DNA of 64,000 bases, taken from assembly GCA_963971575.1 (NCBI GenBank), contig OZ020616.1, positions 30,856,306-30,920,305 of the forward strand, in the 5' to 3' direction. This document shows positions 44,371 through 55,220 of this stretch, piece after piece. The notes beneath the pieces were generated by a model. The model was not told the DNA's origin and did no database searches. It saw only the letters and a list, made by a program, of their open reading frames with translations. The stretch comes from Liopterus haemorrhoidalis (Eukaryota; Arthropoda; Insecta; Coleoptera; Dytiscidae). A program made the translations under genes and the position numbers. Each line of letters opens with the position of its first letter. Position 1 is the first letter of the stretch.

Positions 44371-46667
44371 CATCTCAAGCGTCAGTAAAATTAAAATTTT
44401 CAAATTAAAGTTCAAATTTTTACTGAAATTATTGGTCACAACTATTGTGATCCTGGTTAAAGAATAATAATGCAAGAAATATAAAATTGATATGAAGTGT
44501 GAATTTTCACACATTTCAGGGTTTTGTAGATATTTAATAAGTGATAATATATAGTGGGCACATTATAAAAATCATAAATTTCAATAACTTTAAAAGAATA
44601 ATTATCTAGTACTTAGCCTGCGGCTCGTAATAATAAATATCCCATTTATACAATAATATAACATTTTAGAAAATAAAATAATAACTATTTTATACTTATG
44701 ATGGAGGGTGTTACAAAGCATGGGACCCATTTAAGCGCGAATCCACAGATCGAGACCGGATTATTTTCAGCGTTAATTAGTTTAGTCAATAAACTTTGCA
44801 TTGTGTTTTGAAGGTGTAAATCTTGATTGACTAATGATGTACTGATTGTACTACTGATGAACAAGTATGAAATGTCGGTTTAAGACTTCTTGGTGCCACT
44901 CAGTGGTGTAATTGGTAAGCAGAAAGATTAAAATTAGTGAGCGATAACATTTTTACAACAATTTATTCTACCATTAAAAATATTTTATCCTATTAGATAG
45001 ATAAATAATCGCTACAAATTTTGATGTATAAATTGTTACTATTTTAATTTCAAATTGTTAGTTTTATATAAGAAATTTATAATCAGTGGGGGTTATTCGT
45101 ACCGTAAAACTACGGGGTGTGATGGAAATAATGCAGTGTCCTTGTTACTTAATGTTAATTAATTAATTTATTTATTAAAGTTAATTACTATAACATTAAT
45201 TAAAAATTTAATAACCAACCCTGTGCCTTATCTGATACCTTACTGTATTGTTTAATACACTATTTAATCCAAATCCATCATAATTATATCTTAAATGTAA
45301 AATTAATCCTTCCAATCAGATATAATTTTGATAACATCCGTTACATTATTAAACGATTTTCTTTATTTTCGTGTGAAAATATTTTTCTGGATTCTAAGTT
45401 TAACCAAGTTCATAAGCAAACCCAAGGAACCCAAGGTTATATACTCTGTATATAATATCTCGTTCTCTGTATATTCGGTACTAATTGTGGCTAAGCGGCT
45501 AGACCTAGGGCTTTAACCCACATATAGGAAAAATACTGAAACTTCTATAAAATAAATTGCTCAAAAAATATATACGTACATACATAATTCATTCACGATA
45601 TTTCCTCATCTGAGTAGGCCATGTTAAGGTGATAGTTTTGTTGATAGCCTCGAAAATAGCAATGTGAAAATGCAAAATAGCAATGTCATAAAATAGTGTA
45701 CATTTTCTATTTAATAGATTTTATGTAATATATTTTTATGTATATTAACTGTACATAAAAAATATACAAAGAATATTGGAAGAATATCATTACTTTTTTT
45801 ATCTTCAATTTTATGCCTAAGAAAAAAATATCTTCGTGAACGCATTATTATTACAATTTAATGTTTGAATGAGTCTTTTGACCATTTTGTTTAATATAAG
45901 TCTCATTCAATTGTTGAAATGTAAGCTCGTGACAACATAGGAAAATATAAAGACTGTTTAGTTCCGCTTAAATGTTTGGAATAGACTTTACACAGGTATT
46001 TTTCGAAAGAAGAGTATTTTATTAAACTTTTTAGTAGAGTATATGAAAGCTCTTAATGCGTGATAAACGAGTGATCTTTTATTTAAATATCTCCCAGAGA
46101 GCTTGGCTTAAAAATCTGAAAATATCAAATCTTACAAATTTAGAGTTATGCTCCATTCACTAATTAAAAAGATGTCAGCAGCAATGGAATTTGTCTTTGT
46201 TCTATCAAGTTGTCAATTTTAGAATGAAATATCTTCTTCTTCTTCTTCTTCGGGCACTAGCAGTCGGGTTAATGTGCGTATTTATTAGTAGAATCAGAAT
46301 CTACCCCCCTAGTTAATTTTATGAATTGGCGGTCAATTTCTCTTCTGGTATACATCTGTACTTTGGGACAAATACGTATTTGTACCTTGGGACTATTCCA
46401 ACTTTATAATATGGGACTGTTAATATTTCGTAACAGAAGTTATAAACTCAGATGATTATTTGGAAGCAAAATACTTGATAAAAATTAAGAAGGAAGTACC
46501 TCCATCCGAGATAAATATGAATTATATGAAATAAGAAAGGATGGCCTAATTATTGTTTTATTTGAGCTAAAAGTAATTGGTGGAATAAAAAAGCAATCTC
46601 AAAAATAGTCCTTAGCCACAAACTTTACGGAATATAACGTTTAATAATAGGTTTGATGTTTATAACA
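44371..46667. other. Intron sequence; no gene seen
   Basis: AT-rich. At 45480-45530 is a fragment of the 38720 repeat family (ATTGTGGCTAAGCGGCTAGA). A CTT microsatellite is at 46227-46250. TTGGGACAAATACGTATTTG at 46377 partly resembles the ends of the next element. Confidence 0.45.
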
Positions 46668-47640
46668 ATGCCCCTTGGTACAACTTAGTTGTCCCAAACC
46701 AAGATTATTAAAGTTAAGGTTGTCTCGTAACTCCTGACCAATCAGAGCGTGAGAGGGAATACGTCACATGTCTGCTTATTGCAAACTAGTAAACAAAATT
46801 AATATAGATGCTGCATGTTTTTAAATATTTTTATTGACTTTATTCATAATAGATATTTATTTCAAGACAGTTCTATTGTATAAATTATAAATAAATCCCT
46901 AAGGAAATTTTATACTGATTTATATAAAATTCAAGGCGATGGGTATTTGTATTATAGTTAATAAATAACAATAAAATCGAATACAAATATAATTTTAGGT
47001 ATATTTAAATAAAAATAGAAAAACAAATTGCTATAATAATATAGTAATGAATAAGATTGGAGGTTAAATCTGTTTTTAAGAACGGCTGGACATATTTTAA
47101 CGAAATTTGGTACAATAGAGTAGATATGCCTATATTCAAATATAGGCATGGTATCTCAAAATTTTCTTTCTTAGGGGATGTTTCTGGGTTAAAACTGGTA
47201 CTAAAAAATTTAAAATATTTCTTTTATAAACAGAACTATCCTAACAGAAAAAACTATATAATAAATGTTGTTTATAAGAAAACAAATCTTATTTGTTCTA
47301 TGCATTTTTTCAATTTGATGATTATTAGGATAGTTACGGGGCGACACCCTAAAACTAAAATATTGAAATATTTCACTTATTATTCTCTTCACATCAAAAA
47401 TGATTATTTAGAACGAAGAAACATTCCTTTCGAAGAAAAAAGAAATTAAAACAAGTTGAAAAATAAAAAATTAAACGATATTTTTATATTTATTGATAAA
47501 ATTCAAACATTACGTGTATATAACATATACGATAAACGTGTGGCTTCGCTATTTATCGCCACCACTACAAGTTACGAGACAACCTTTACCTTAATAATCT
47601 TGGTCCCAAAGTACCTTAGCTCTGTTTGTACCACGGGACA
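46668..47640. mobile_element. Element with ~60 bp inverted ends
   Basis: The left end (46671-46733) contains TTGGTACAACTTAG, ACCAAGATTATTAA and AAGGTTGTCTCGTAAC. The right end (47575-47637) is its inverse, reading GTTACGAGACAACCTTTACC and GTCCCAAAGTACC. The 0.85 kb interior includes a repeat reading TTTTTAAGAACGGCTGGACA. No transposase recognised. Superfamily and target duplication unknown. Confidence 0.72.
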
Positions 47641-48084
47641 ATTTTTATTGAAAATAAATATTAATTTTTGTTTAATTTTTATAAAATTATACGATTAACA
47701 ATAAAAGGTCCATCTTTCAGAATTGTCTTTTTCTTTCATCTAAAATCATTCACATAGAAGTTATTTAAAAAAATATTAAAAAAAGTTATAAGGAGTTGAA
47801 AGATATTCGATGATATGGAAGGAATAAAAATTCCGGACTAACTTGCAAACATACAGACAACAGAGAGACATAAGTTTTTTTTGTGGTTATCGTATGAGGC
47901 AGAAAAAAAAAACGGGCATGGCTTCCAATTTTATTTATATAGAAGAAGATAGATAGATAAATTGATTTTCCACAAATTAGTTATTAGAAAACTGACCACC
48001 TTAACTGAATAAAATATTGAAGGCGGCCCTGCCTCAACTGATAACTAATCATTGTTTGAACATGTTTTGTTACTGTTTTCCCAG
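47641..48084. other. Intron sequence; no gene seen
   Basis: The last 440 bp before exon C. A retroelement-like phrase (TTCCGGACTAACTTGCAAACATACAGACAACAG, abbreviated here to its sense only) near 47830-47865 suggests an eroded repeat tail. The acceptor polypyrimidine tract is at 48065-48082. Confidence 0.4.
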
Positions 48085-48239
48085 GGTTGATATGTTCATT
48101 CGGCAGCAGTGGATAGAATCGCGACTCACCATGCCAAGTCACATATTCGAAGATGGGGATGATTACGTAACATTTCCACCGCAATTCTTCGATAATCTAT
48201 GGCAACCAGATCCGTACTTTATTAATTCAAAAGTCGTAG
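48085..48239 (+). CDS. LGIC exon C (W-x-P-D region)
   Basis: This 155 nt exon follows TTTTCCCAG and ends at GTAG/GTAAAA. It encodes 51 full codons: VDMFIRQQWIESRL, then a variable loop, then FFDNLWQPDPYFINSK. The R-x-x-W and W-x-P-D-x-F motifs are hallmarks of Cys-loop receptor ligand-binding domains. The 5.6 kb intron before it holds LINE and transposon remnants. Both splice sites and the frame agree with neighbouring exons. Confidence 0.93.
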
Positions 48240-49044
48240 GTAAAAATCAATGTGAAATATATTAACCTAAATTTTCCTATAGCCATAGACCGCATATCCT
48301 TCCAAGGTCATGTGATAAAAATCAGGATAGTAATGATTTTACACTGTTAGATTTCTTGTATAAATTTTAGCAAAATTATTCATATCGTGCTACACGCACT
48401 TTAATTCATCCTAAATCTCACGCTAGTTACATTCTATTTTGTATTGATTATTTTTAGATTGTTTTTTTATTTTACAAACTAAATGACTTGTCTATTCATT
48501 TTGCAATGGCACAGCACGATCAGCACTATCATCAGCACAGGATGCGACCCTAGTACCTAGTACAGAAACACAGATCAGTAAGGTTTGATTATAAACGCAT
48601 TTATTATACTTTAAGATTATTGTTACTATCAATAAAATATGGGGCTAAATGGACTGGATTAATTGATATGACCAAGCCAACCAATCTTCAGAAATCGAGA
48701 TTAAATTAATAAAGTAAATATATCGCTTCTAAAAAGAGAAAAATTTAGAAAAACCATTATTGCTATCTTGTTGACATTCCTTGTGTTAAAAATGTTGTAT
48801 AGCAGTAATTTTAGAATTTATGTGCAACTCAAAAATTGTTTCAAGTTTAATTATTGTAAATATATACACAAATCAAAACGTTAGACATACAATTAATTAT
48901 TTCAAAAAAAATAAGACATGGTCTTCTTGTGCACATATGGTTCAGCTTGTCTGAAACCGTAGTCTGCGAGACCTAGGGGTCCTCAGGTAAATTTCTGGAA
49001 AAGTATCAAAAATTGTCATTGAAGATTAGATACTCGAAAATTAG
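48240..49044. other. Intron sequence; no gene seen
   Basis: Start of the 10.4 kb intron after exon C. No element boundary recognised. Confidence 0.45.
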
Positions 49045-49140
49045 AAATACAGTAGCCCCTAGTTATTCGCAAGGGCCAGGTTTCAATCCACCCAGTAAAT
49101 AACAAAATTCGCGGATAATAGCAAACTTCTTTTAAATTGC
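49045..49140. mobile_element. Pogo/Tigger-like left end
   Basis: TACAGTAGCCCCTAGTTATT followed by CGCAAGGGCCAGG and TTCGCGGATAATAGC has the look of a Tigger/pogo terminus. No matching right end was found. Confidence 0.5.
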
Positions 49141-49175
49141 CGTTGCATCCGTTTTACGGTATCTGTACAGTAATA

Positions 49176-49508
49176 CAGTCCGGCTATCTTAAACTAGCCG
49201 GTTGCGCAGTAACCAGAAAAATTGAAGGAGACGTTGGTACTATTGTAGCATTCGTGCAGCATTGTAGCATTGTAGCATTATTGTAGCATTATTGAAGCAT
49301 TCGTGTATACGTGTAGCATTCGTGCGGTACATTCACTCAAAATATTAATTTTCAAACAAAATGGGGAAGCGCTCGCGCGTTAAACAGTCAGTGCGATTTT
49401 GTACCGTGTGTGCTTGTGTGCCACAACTTATAATACTGTATAATACATAATATTGTCGATCTCTGCGCAGTACAGTGTCTTACCGGCCAACTTTAAATAG
49501 CCGGACTG
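49176..49508. mobile_element. Pogo-type MITE
   Basis: CAGTCCGGCTATCTTAAAC faces TTTAAATAGCCGGACTG, and both are flanked by TA. It is 333 bp and non-coding, with CATTGTAGCATTATTG-type short repeats inside. Confidence 0.92.
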
Positions 49509-49589
49509 TAATTTATTTTTCTGCTAGTATACAGTATCAAATTTAATTAATAAATAGTGTATAGTATTAAATAAATACAATTATTTATA

Positions 49590-49860
49590 CAGTAATATCT
49601 CCCTTTACGCGGTCTGCATTTACGTGGGTTCACTTTAATGCTGGTGAAAAATGTTTTAATTTTAAATAATCCGCTAGTCACTATATAGCAAAAAATGTGC
49701 TTTTTGTTAACAGCAAGTGAACCAAACGTCTTATATTGACGTATACAATAAAAAAAATCTTTAGTCAAAATCTTTCTGCCCTACTTTACAGCTTTCCGTG
49801 GCTCCAATTACGCGGTTTTCATTTACGCCGTCCTTACGCGGTTTGGTTTGCATTTAAGAA
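49590..49860. mobile_element. Pogo/Tigger-like fragment
   Basis: TACAGTAATATCTCCCTTTA at 49588 followed by CGCGGTCTGCATTTACG, and later ATTACGCGGTTTTCATTTAC and CTTACGCGGTTTGG, are typical subterminal phrases of Tigger/pogo elements. The right end is not identified. Confidence 0.5.
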
Positions 49861-50069
49861 ACTGTTATGTAATGTTTACTTTTATATCTGTATATACAAA
49901 GTTTTTAATATTTATTCTGCAAACTTAATATCTTCTAGTTGTTTTTTTTTCCGTAAAATTAAATAAATATCCTTAAAAATGAACGGTTTTATTTAAGATG
50001 TATATTTTATTCCATATATAAATATAAAACTATTAATACACTAGTTTATCCCGTCAACAATAACGGATT

Positions 50070-50335
50070 TATAAAATAAAAATTTCAAATGTTTGTATGT
50101 GTATTTGGTTTTATTTTTTAACGTATCTTAATTTCAAATTATTCTTAGTTTCGGTCAGCGAATCACGGGACAGGATATTACCTAACTGGTGATATCCAAT
50201 CACGGGAGAGGATATCACCTGTCAGCCAATCAAGAGACAAGATGTCCCCAGTTAGCCAGTCACGAGACCCTTAGGAAAAATTGACGTCACAATGTTACCG
50301 ACATTACATACAGACACTTGCTAATTATATAGTTA
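50070..50335 (+). repeat. Dispersed CCAAT/CRE repeat, copy 3 (longest)
   Basis: Matches 17560-17770 along its length: TTGTATGTGTATTTGG, several CCAATCA-like units, TGACGTCA at 50282-50289, and the end TTGCTAATTATATAG. It has one extra unit of about 30 bp compared with copy 1. Confidence 0.78.
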
Positions 50336-51506
50336 GATATCAAAACAACTATTAGAATTACATTTATTGAAAATAAAATTATTTTTGACAAATCTAATTT
50401 CTCGCAAATATCTTTCTGTATTGACAATTAGTTAGCCTATCCTGTGACATCGACGACCTGAGGTAATTTTTGATTCATTTTAATTTAGAAAACTCCTTTC
50501 CCCTGATGCCACAGTTACAGAAGAGTTAAAATTCTTAAAGCTAGACACGTAGCGAGGCTATGGCGAATGTGCCCCCTGCCATAGGCACCAATCGTATGAA
50601 GACGCCAAACAAAAGTCAACCCAAATTTTTAACAATTGTTTTTTATTGCGGTTTTATATCTGTTATGGTTTATCTCTTTACTTATTTAAAATATACTTAG
50701 CTTTGTGACGGATGAAGTTCCTAATGAAAAATTGTGGGTCGATGGTCAAAATAAAAGCCCGTGAGCCACCTCCCCCCTGGGTGCGCACCTGCTCTGATGA
50801 AAAACATATCGCGAGATAAATATAATTTGTATAAATAACAGATGTATATATAATTTTAAAAAAAACTATTTTTTAAATTTTGAGTGGGGTATCAAATGAA
50901 ACCTCTTAGAGCGCGGATCAACAAGCAAATTTTTCTTTCTGAAAAATCAATTTTTTATAAGGTTTTTGCGAAAATAATCAAAAAACCCCAACCTATATCC
51001 TATAGGGGTTGTTCTAAAAATCTAAAAAAAAAAAAAAAAACAATTATGTACATATATGAGGACTGGAATAGTTCAACAGAAATTTTTGATCAAATTAATT
51101 TTTCGAAAAAAATCGATTTTTTTGTGTCGTTGAAAAAAATTATATATATATTTTTAAATATAATAAAATATTGTGTGGTATCAAAAGAAATCTGTTAAGA
51201 CGTAGATAATTTGGGGATGGAGCTCAGAAACCAAAATTTTTTCTTATGGGGTTCAGAAACCAATTTTTCTGGGAGGGTCTCACGTTTAATTAATTACAAG
51301 ACTAATGTGTTCCTTAAAAACTTCAAAAGTCCGTGAGCGCGTGCTCTGATGAAAACATATTTGCAAAAATTTCTCTTATGCAGGCGCTCTTCTATTTACG
51401 ATGGTTGGAATTAAATTGCGAATAATAATTTCAGACCATTGTGCTTATAGAACAAAATGTAAAAATTGCAATTAAATTTATTTTAAACTTCGACTTTACA
51501 ACTGTT
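50336..51506. repeat. Dispersed repeats and hAT-like ends
   Basis: GTAGCGAGGCTATGGCGAAT at 50551 and GGGTGCGCACCTGCTCTG at 50780 look like hAT ends. 50890-50960 is a copy of the 38720 repeat (TCAAATGAAACCTCTTAGAG). GAGCGCGTGCTCTGATG at 51335 repeats the second end. Boundaries are unresolved, with no coding signal. Confidence 0.5.
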
Positions 51507-51965
51507 CAGTGGCGGTTCGTGGAAACTTCTGATGGAGGTGCAGCAACCAAAAGTAAAATTGAGATTTTCTTGCGGGAACGTAAATCATTATTAAGATGAA
51601 CATAAAAAGTTTAACTACATTCATGTTTACAAATATAACATTTTATGATTTAAAATGTATTAGTCAACTAGAATAAAATTAACGTTTTATGTGCTGTACA
51701 AAACATGCGATATCCTGCATTCTTATTCATTCTATAAAAATACAAAAATATCTGCAATCAAACGTGCACTTCACAAGCTTTTAACTGCAAACGATTGCAG
51801 CACATAAAGTGTATGAACAGCTGTTACCCCCACTCAATGCCAATCGCCACGTTACCATAACAACTCGAGTTGACAGTGCTTACAGCACATTGTACATCAT
51901 AACTTGTAGACGAACTACTTGTTCTACGCATGACGCACGACAGTAGTGAGGGTTTAATAAAAAAA
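51507..51965 (+). mobile_element. hAT-like element, copy B
   Basis: Starts CAGTGGCGGTTCGTGGAAAC, with GATGGAGGTGCAGCAACC next. The interior is the inverse of copy A at 22490-23866, including AACGATTGCAGC, CACTCAATGCCAATCGC and GCACGACAGTAGTGAG blocks. It lacks the MITE and LINE that interrupt copy A. The far end is not resolved. Confidence 0.75.
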
Positions 51966-52129
51966 TAAGTAAATATTGAGATACAGAGAGTGAAAAATAT
52001 CATAAACGTCTGTTTAATAAAATATAAAAAAGAAAAAATTGGGCTTATGTACCGGTCGTTCTTGCAATGGTGCGGTTTATTTATTTATTGACAAAGTGAA
52101 TAGATAATTATCTATTCACTTTTTATAAT

Positions 52130-52735
52130 ATTCAGAGTTGTGCCAAATACTCAATAAAAGTATTTCAAATACCAAATAATAAATACCTATCAAAGTATTT
52201 GAAATATAAAATAAGCTTAAAAAGTATTTGAAATAATGTATTTCGAATAATTTAAATGTATTTGAATTATTTAAAATAATCGAAAATATTTGAAATAATA
52301 AGGAATTATTTGAAATGTTGGGAAAATAATTGAAATAATGTATTTTAAAATAATTTAAATATATTTGAAATATTAGAATTATTTGCAATCCTTGGAAATA
52401 TTTGAAATAATGTATTTCTAATAATTTAAATGAATTTGAAATGCTAGCATTATTTGAAATATGTATTAAGGAAATATTTCAGATACTAAGGCAATACTTG
52501 AAATACTAGGAAAATATTTGAAATACTGTGGAAATATTTGGAATACTAGGATATATTTTAAATACTTCTAAAGTATTTCAAATACTGACATTTTCAGATA
52601 ACAAATATCAAATACAAATACTATGGAGAAAGTGTTTGCAAATCCAAATACCAAGATCATTTTTCTGAAGTATTTGAAATATAATATGTCCAATACCAGA
52701 ATGTAATTGAAATACTTTTTTTTTATATATATATG
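52130..52735. repeat. Degenerate AGTATTTGAAATA array
   Basis: About 40 imperfect copies of AATATTTGAAATA or AAGTATTTGAAATAC in mixed orientation fill 600 bp. This looks like the subterminal arrays of the hAT at 19343 (there GTATCTAGATAC), but no bounded inverted ends or target duplication were found. Confidence 0.7.
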
Positions 52736-53237
52736 TAAACAATTCATGTTGTAAGGACTTTAAAATAACCTTAACCACTTAAATTGCGAATAATAATTTC
52801 AAACCATTGTACTTGTAGAACAAAATGGAAAAATTGCAATTAAATTGCTTTAAAATGTTTTTGAAAGACAACAGAGTTCAATACAAACTCGCATTCACGT
52901 AAAACTGTCATTAACACTTGAATAGTTTGCAAAATCATATGCACGAAATTCTGCAATTTGAACACAGTACCAGCTTAATGAGTGAAGCAGTGGTAGTTAT
53001 GTCAATTTGTCTTTTGTTTTAATTTTGCTCGCAAGAACAATTTTTATTTACGTGTTGTTTGCTTCCAAGAAATTTTTATGCTACACCACTGACTCTAAAT
53101 ATTATATATTTGTGTTCAGCTACACATCAAAGAGGAAGACGATGCTCAAGCACACCAAATTACTTTGGTGCGTATTTTAGGTTTTAGATTTATAAACCAA
53201 ATAATAAAATGGAAACATAAATAAATTATGTTATTAA
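52736..53237. mobile_element. Short MITE (52986-53091) in otherwise blank DNA
   Basis: CAGTGGTAGTTATGTCAATT faces ATGCTACACCACTG, enclosing about 105 bp with TTTGCTCGCAAGAAC. A relative lies at 53550-53634. The remaining sequence shows no gene. Confidence 0.5.
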
Positions 53238-53389
53238 TGCCGGTTGCTAAAGAACGATTGAAATATTTTAACTCGAGCTATCCATAACTCAAGTTAAAAT
53301 CATAATTTTATATATGTTGTTTTGACTCGAGTTATGCTTGACTCGAGTTAAAACACTTAACTAGTTCCTTGTTCCTTAGCAATCGGCCA
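53238..53389. mobile_element. Short inverted-repeat MITE, copy 2
   Basis: TGCCGGTTGCTAAAGAACG faces CCTTAGCAATCGGCCA, with internal ACTCGAGTTA palindromes. Same family as 1656 and 37179. TTA-like flanks are present. Confidence 0.66.
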
Positions 53390-53549
53390 TTAGTACAATT
53401 TAACCTTAATATTTTCAAAAACAAACAAGTTCACAGTCAGAAACGTATTTATAATAAAAAAAATATATTTATAATTTTGATGTCTTTTCTTTTTTTTTTT
53501 AATAGGTAACAAAATAGTAAAATAAAAGTTATTTAGCATAAAATGGAGC

Positions 53550-53634
53550 CAGTGGCGTAATATATTAAATATGAACGAGTTGTTTTTGTTATATTTCTTA
53601 CATATTTTTACTTGCGAGCAAAAGTCAATTACGC
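53550..53634. mobile_element. ~85 bp MITE
   Basis: GCCAGTGGCGTAATATA faces AATTACGCCACTGGC. TTGCGAGCAAAAGTC inside matches the MITE at 52986 in inverse. The target duplication is unclear. Confidence 0.68.
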
Positions 53635-54061
53635 CACTGGCATGGTAGAGTAAAACATATAGAATTTTTTTTATATTTTAATTTTAAATTGCTAGTATTA
53701 ACAGTGTTAAAACGTCAATAACATAAGTGATATAATAATATAGTTTTCGATTTTATTTTTATTTTTTTCAAACCGAATCGTAGCAAAGAAAAAATGAGTA
53801 TATTTCAGTTTTTAAGAGATTCTGATCAAGGCCATATGACTGATAGTATAATTAACGTATGGGAGAAGGTGAGAATATGGACAGGGGTTGTAATATGGAC
53901 CGGTTAACTTTTGAACTAATAAGTGTTGCGATCTATGAGAAAATGATATAAACTAACCTTTAGCATGCTTTATGTTATACAGTAACTTCTGGCATCAATC
54001 ACATGTTCGCTACAGTTACTAAGGGTACGTGTTTATTTTTCGACTCTTTAAAAGTATTTAA

Positions 54062-54329
54062 CACGTTCGCGGACAGTACGGCTATAGCCGTCGAGTATTT
54101 TTCCTAACTCAGATCATGACGGTCTAAACCGTCCTACTTTTTTTATTCAAATATACAAATGACGGCTGGGGCAGGTTTTAATTATATAAATTTAAGTATA
54201 TAAAAACTAGTATAAACTCATATCAGGAACATACCAAACACAGTAAATGTCCTATTATAAACAAAAATCTAAAAAAGTGACATTTTGGGTACATCTCATA
54301 CAAACTGTCCAAAACTGTCCGCGAACGTG
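54062..54329. mobile_element. piggyBac-type MITE
   Basis: CACGTTCGCGGACAGTACG faces CTGTCCGCGAACGTG as a perfect 15-bp inverted repeat. The left flank is TTAA (54058-54061) and the right is TTAT, a one-base decay of the piggyBac TTAA target. It is 268 bp and non-coding, nested in the pogo-like element. Confidence 0.9.
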
Positions 54330-54549
54330 TTATAGGTAAGTTACAAAAAATTGTCTCCCATATCCATCGATAAATTTACCATACAAATTATATAGGGCCA
54401 ATTAGCTATAAGATTAAGGTTCAAAATAGCCTATTTAGTTATTTGGAAATATCTTTCCTTTGCTCAGATTTGTTTATTATTTGAGAAAATAGTGACTGGT
54501 GGTAATATGAAGCAGATTCTATATCCCGTTCTATATCTCCAATATCTAT

Positions 54550-54909
54550 TTTGAACAAGAAGAAGTCAAACAGAGGTCGAAAATCACTTTCAGCAACTGT
54601 TCTGATTACATCTCCTTATAAAAATGCTTTAACAAAGTCACTGGATAAGAAAACACCAGTTGAAAAAGCAAATGGAAAAAATAAAAGACAGAAAAATAAG
54701 AAATTTAGATACAACACGGGTTCAAAAATGCCCACAACATTGCAGTAAGAGAAAAATATTCTAAAAGTAAATCGAAAACTTTTTACTAAGTGAAAGAGAG
54801 AAGAAATTTGGGAGAACTTTGGATTCAATGTGCAATGTGTAAAGAATGTACTCACGTCTTATGCACTGGCTGCGAAAGTAATGTCTTCATTTGTGACTTT
54901 TGTTTATAA
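54550..54909 (+). pseudogene. Pogo/jerky-type transposase C-terminus
   Basis: The frame reads NRGRKSLSATVLITSPYKN (the T-x-P-x-K-N motif of pogo/jerky proteins) with a basic tail. After a break it reads WIQCAMCKECTHVLCTGCES and VFICDFC plus stop, the cysteine-rich PHD-like C-terminal end of these DDE_1 transposases. The DDE core is not recognisable. Confidence 0.82.
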
Positions 54910-55220
54910 ATTAATTACTTTTTTACACTTTTTTATAAAAATACAAAATAAATTTATTTGTTTAATTGTACATTGTGTTTTTCATATTATTACCTCTAGT
55001 CCATATTTCCAACCTTTTTTCTAAAATACACTTTTCGACATCAGTTTGCAAAAGGGTCCTGGTTTCAAAGATTCGTTTTCACTTAAAATAACTAGAGGTA
55101 CATTATTAAAAATCTATAAGCTGCCACTTAAAGCTTCCATTTGTGCAATTATTACATTTACAGTAAGGGTTTTCCTAGAAAAACAAAAAGTGGTCCATAT
55201 TTCCACCTTCTCCCCTACTG

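Larger units (their letters stand above)
53856..55220 (+). mobile_element. Pogo/jerky-like transposon remnant
   Basis: The left end GTATGGGAGAAGGTGAGAAT with ATGGAC and the right end GTCCATATTTCCACCTTC with TCCCCTACTG form an imperfect inverted repeat of about 27 bp. The interior carries the C-terminus of a DDE_1-type transposase on the + strand and a piggyBac MITE. TA flanks are degraded. Confidence 0.75.

Noticed and set aside
47057..47449. 130-residue ORF
   Set aside because: Low-complexity K/Y/N/I-rich sequence starting in a dispersed repeat; no recognised motif and no splice or codon support.
52986..53091. Right end of the hAT-like copy B that starts at 51507
   Set aside because: CACCACTG could pair with CAGTGGCGG, but the 8-bp flanks CAACTGTT and ACTCTAAA do not match.
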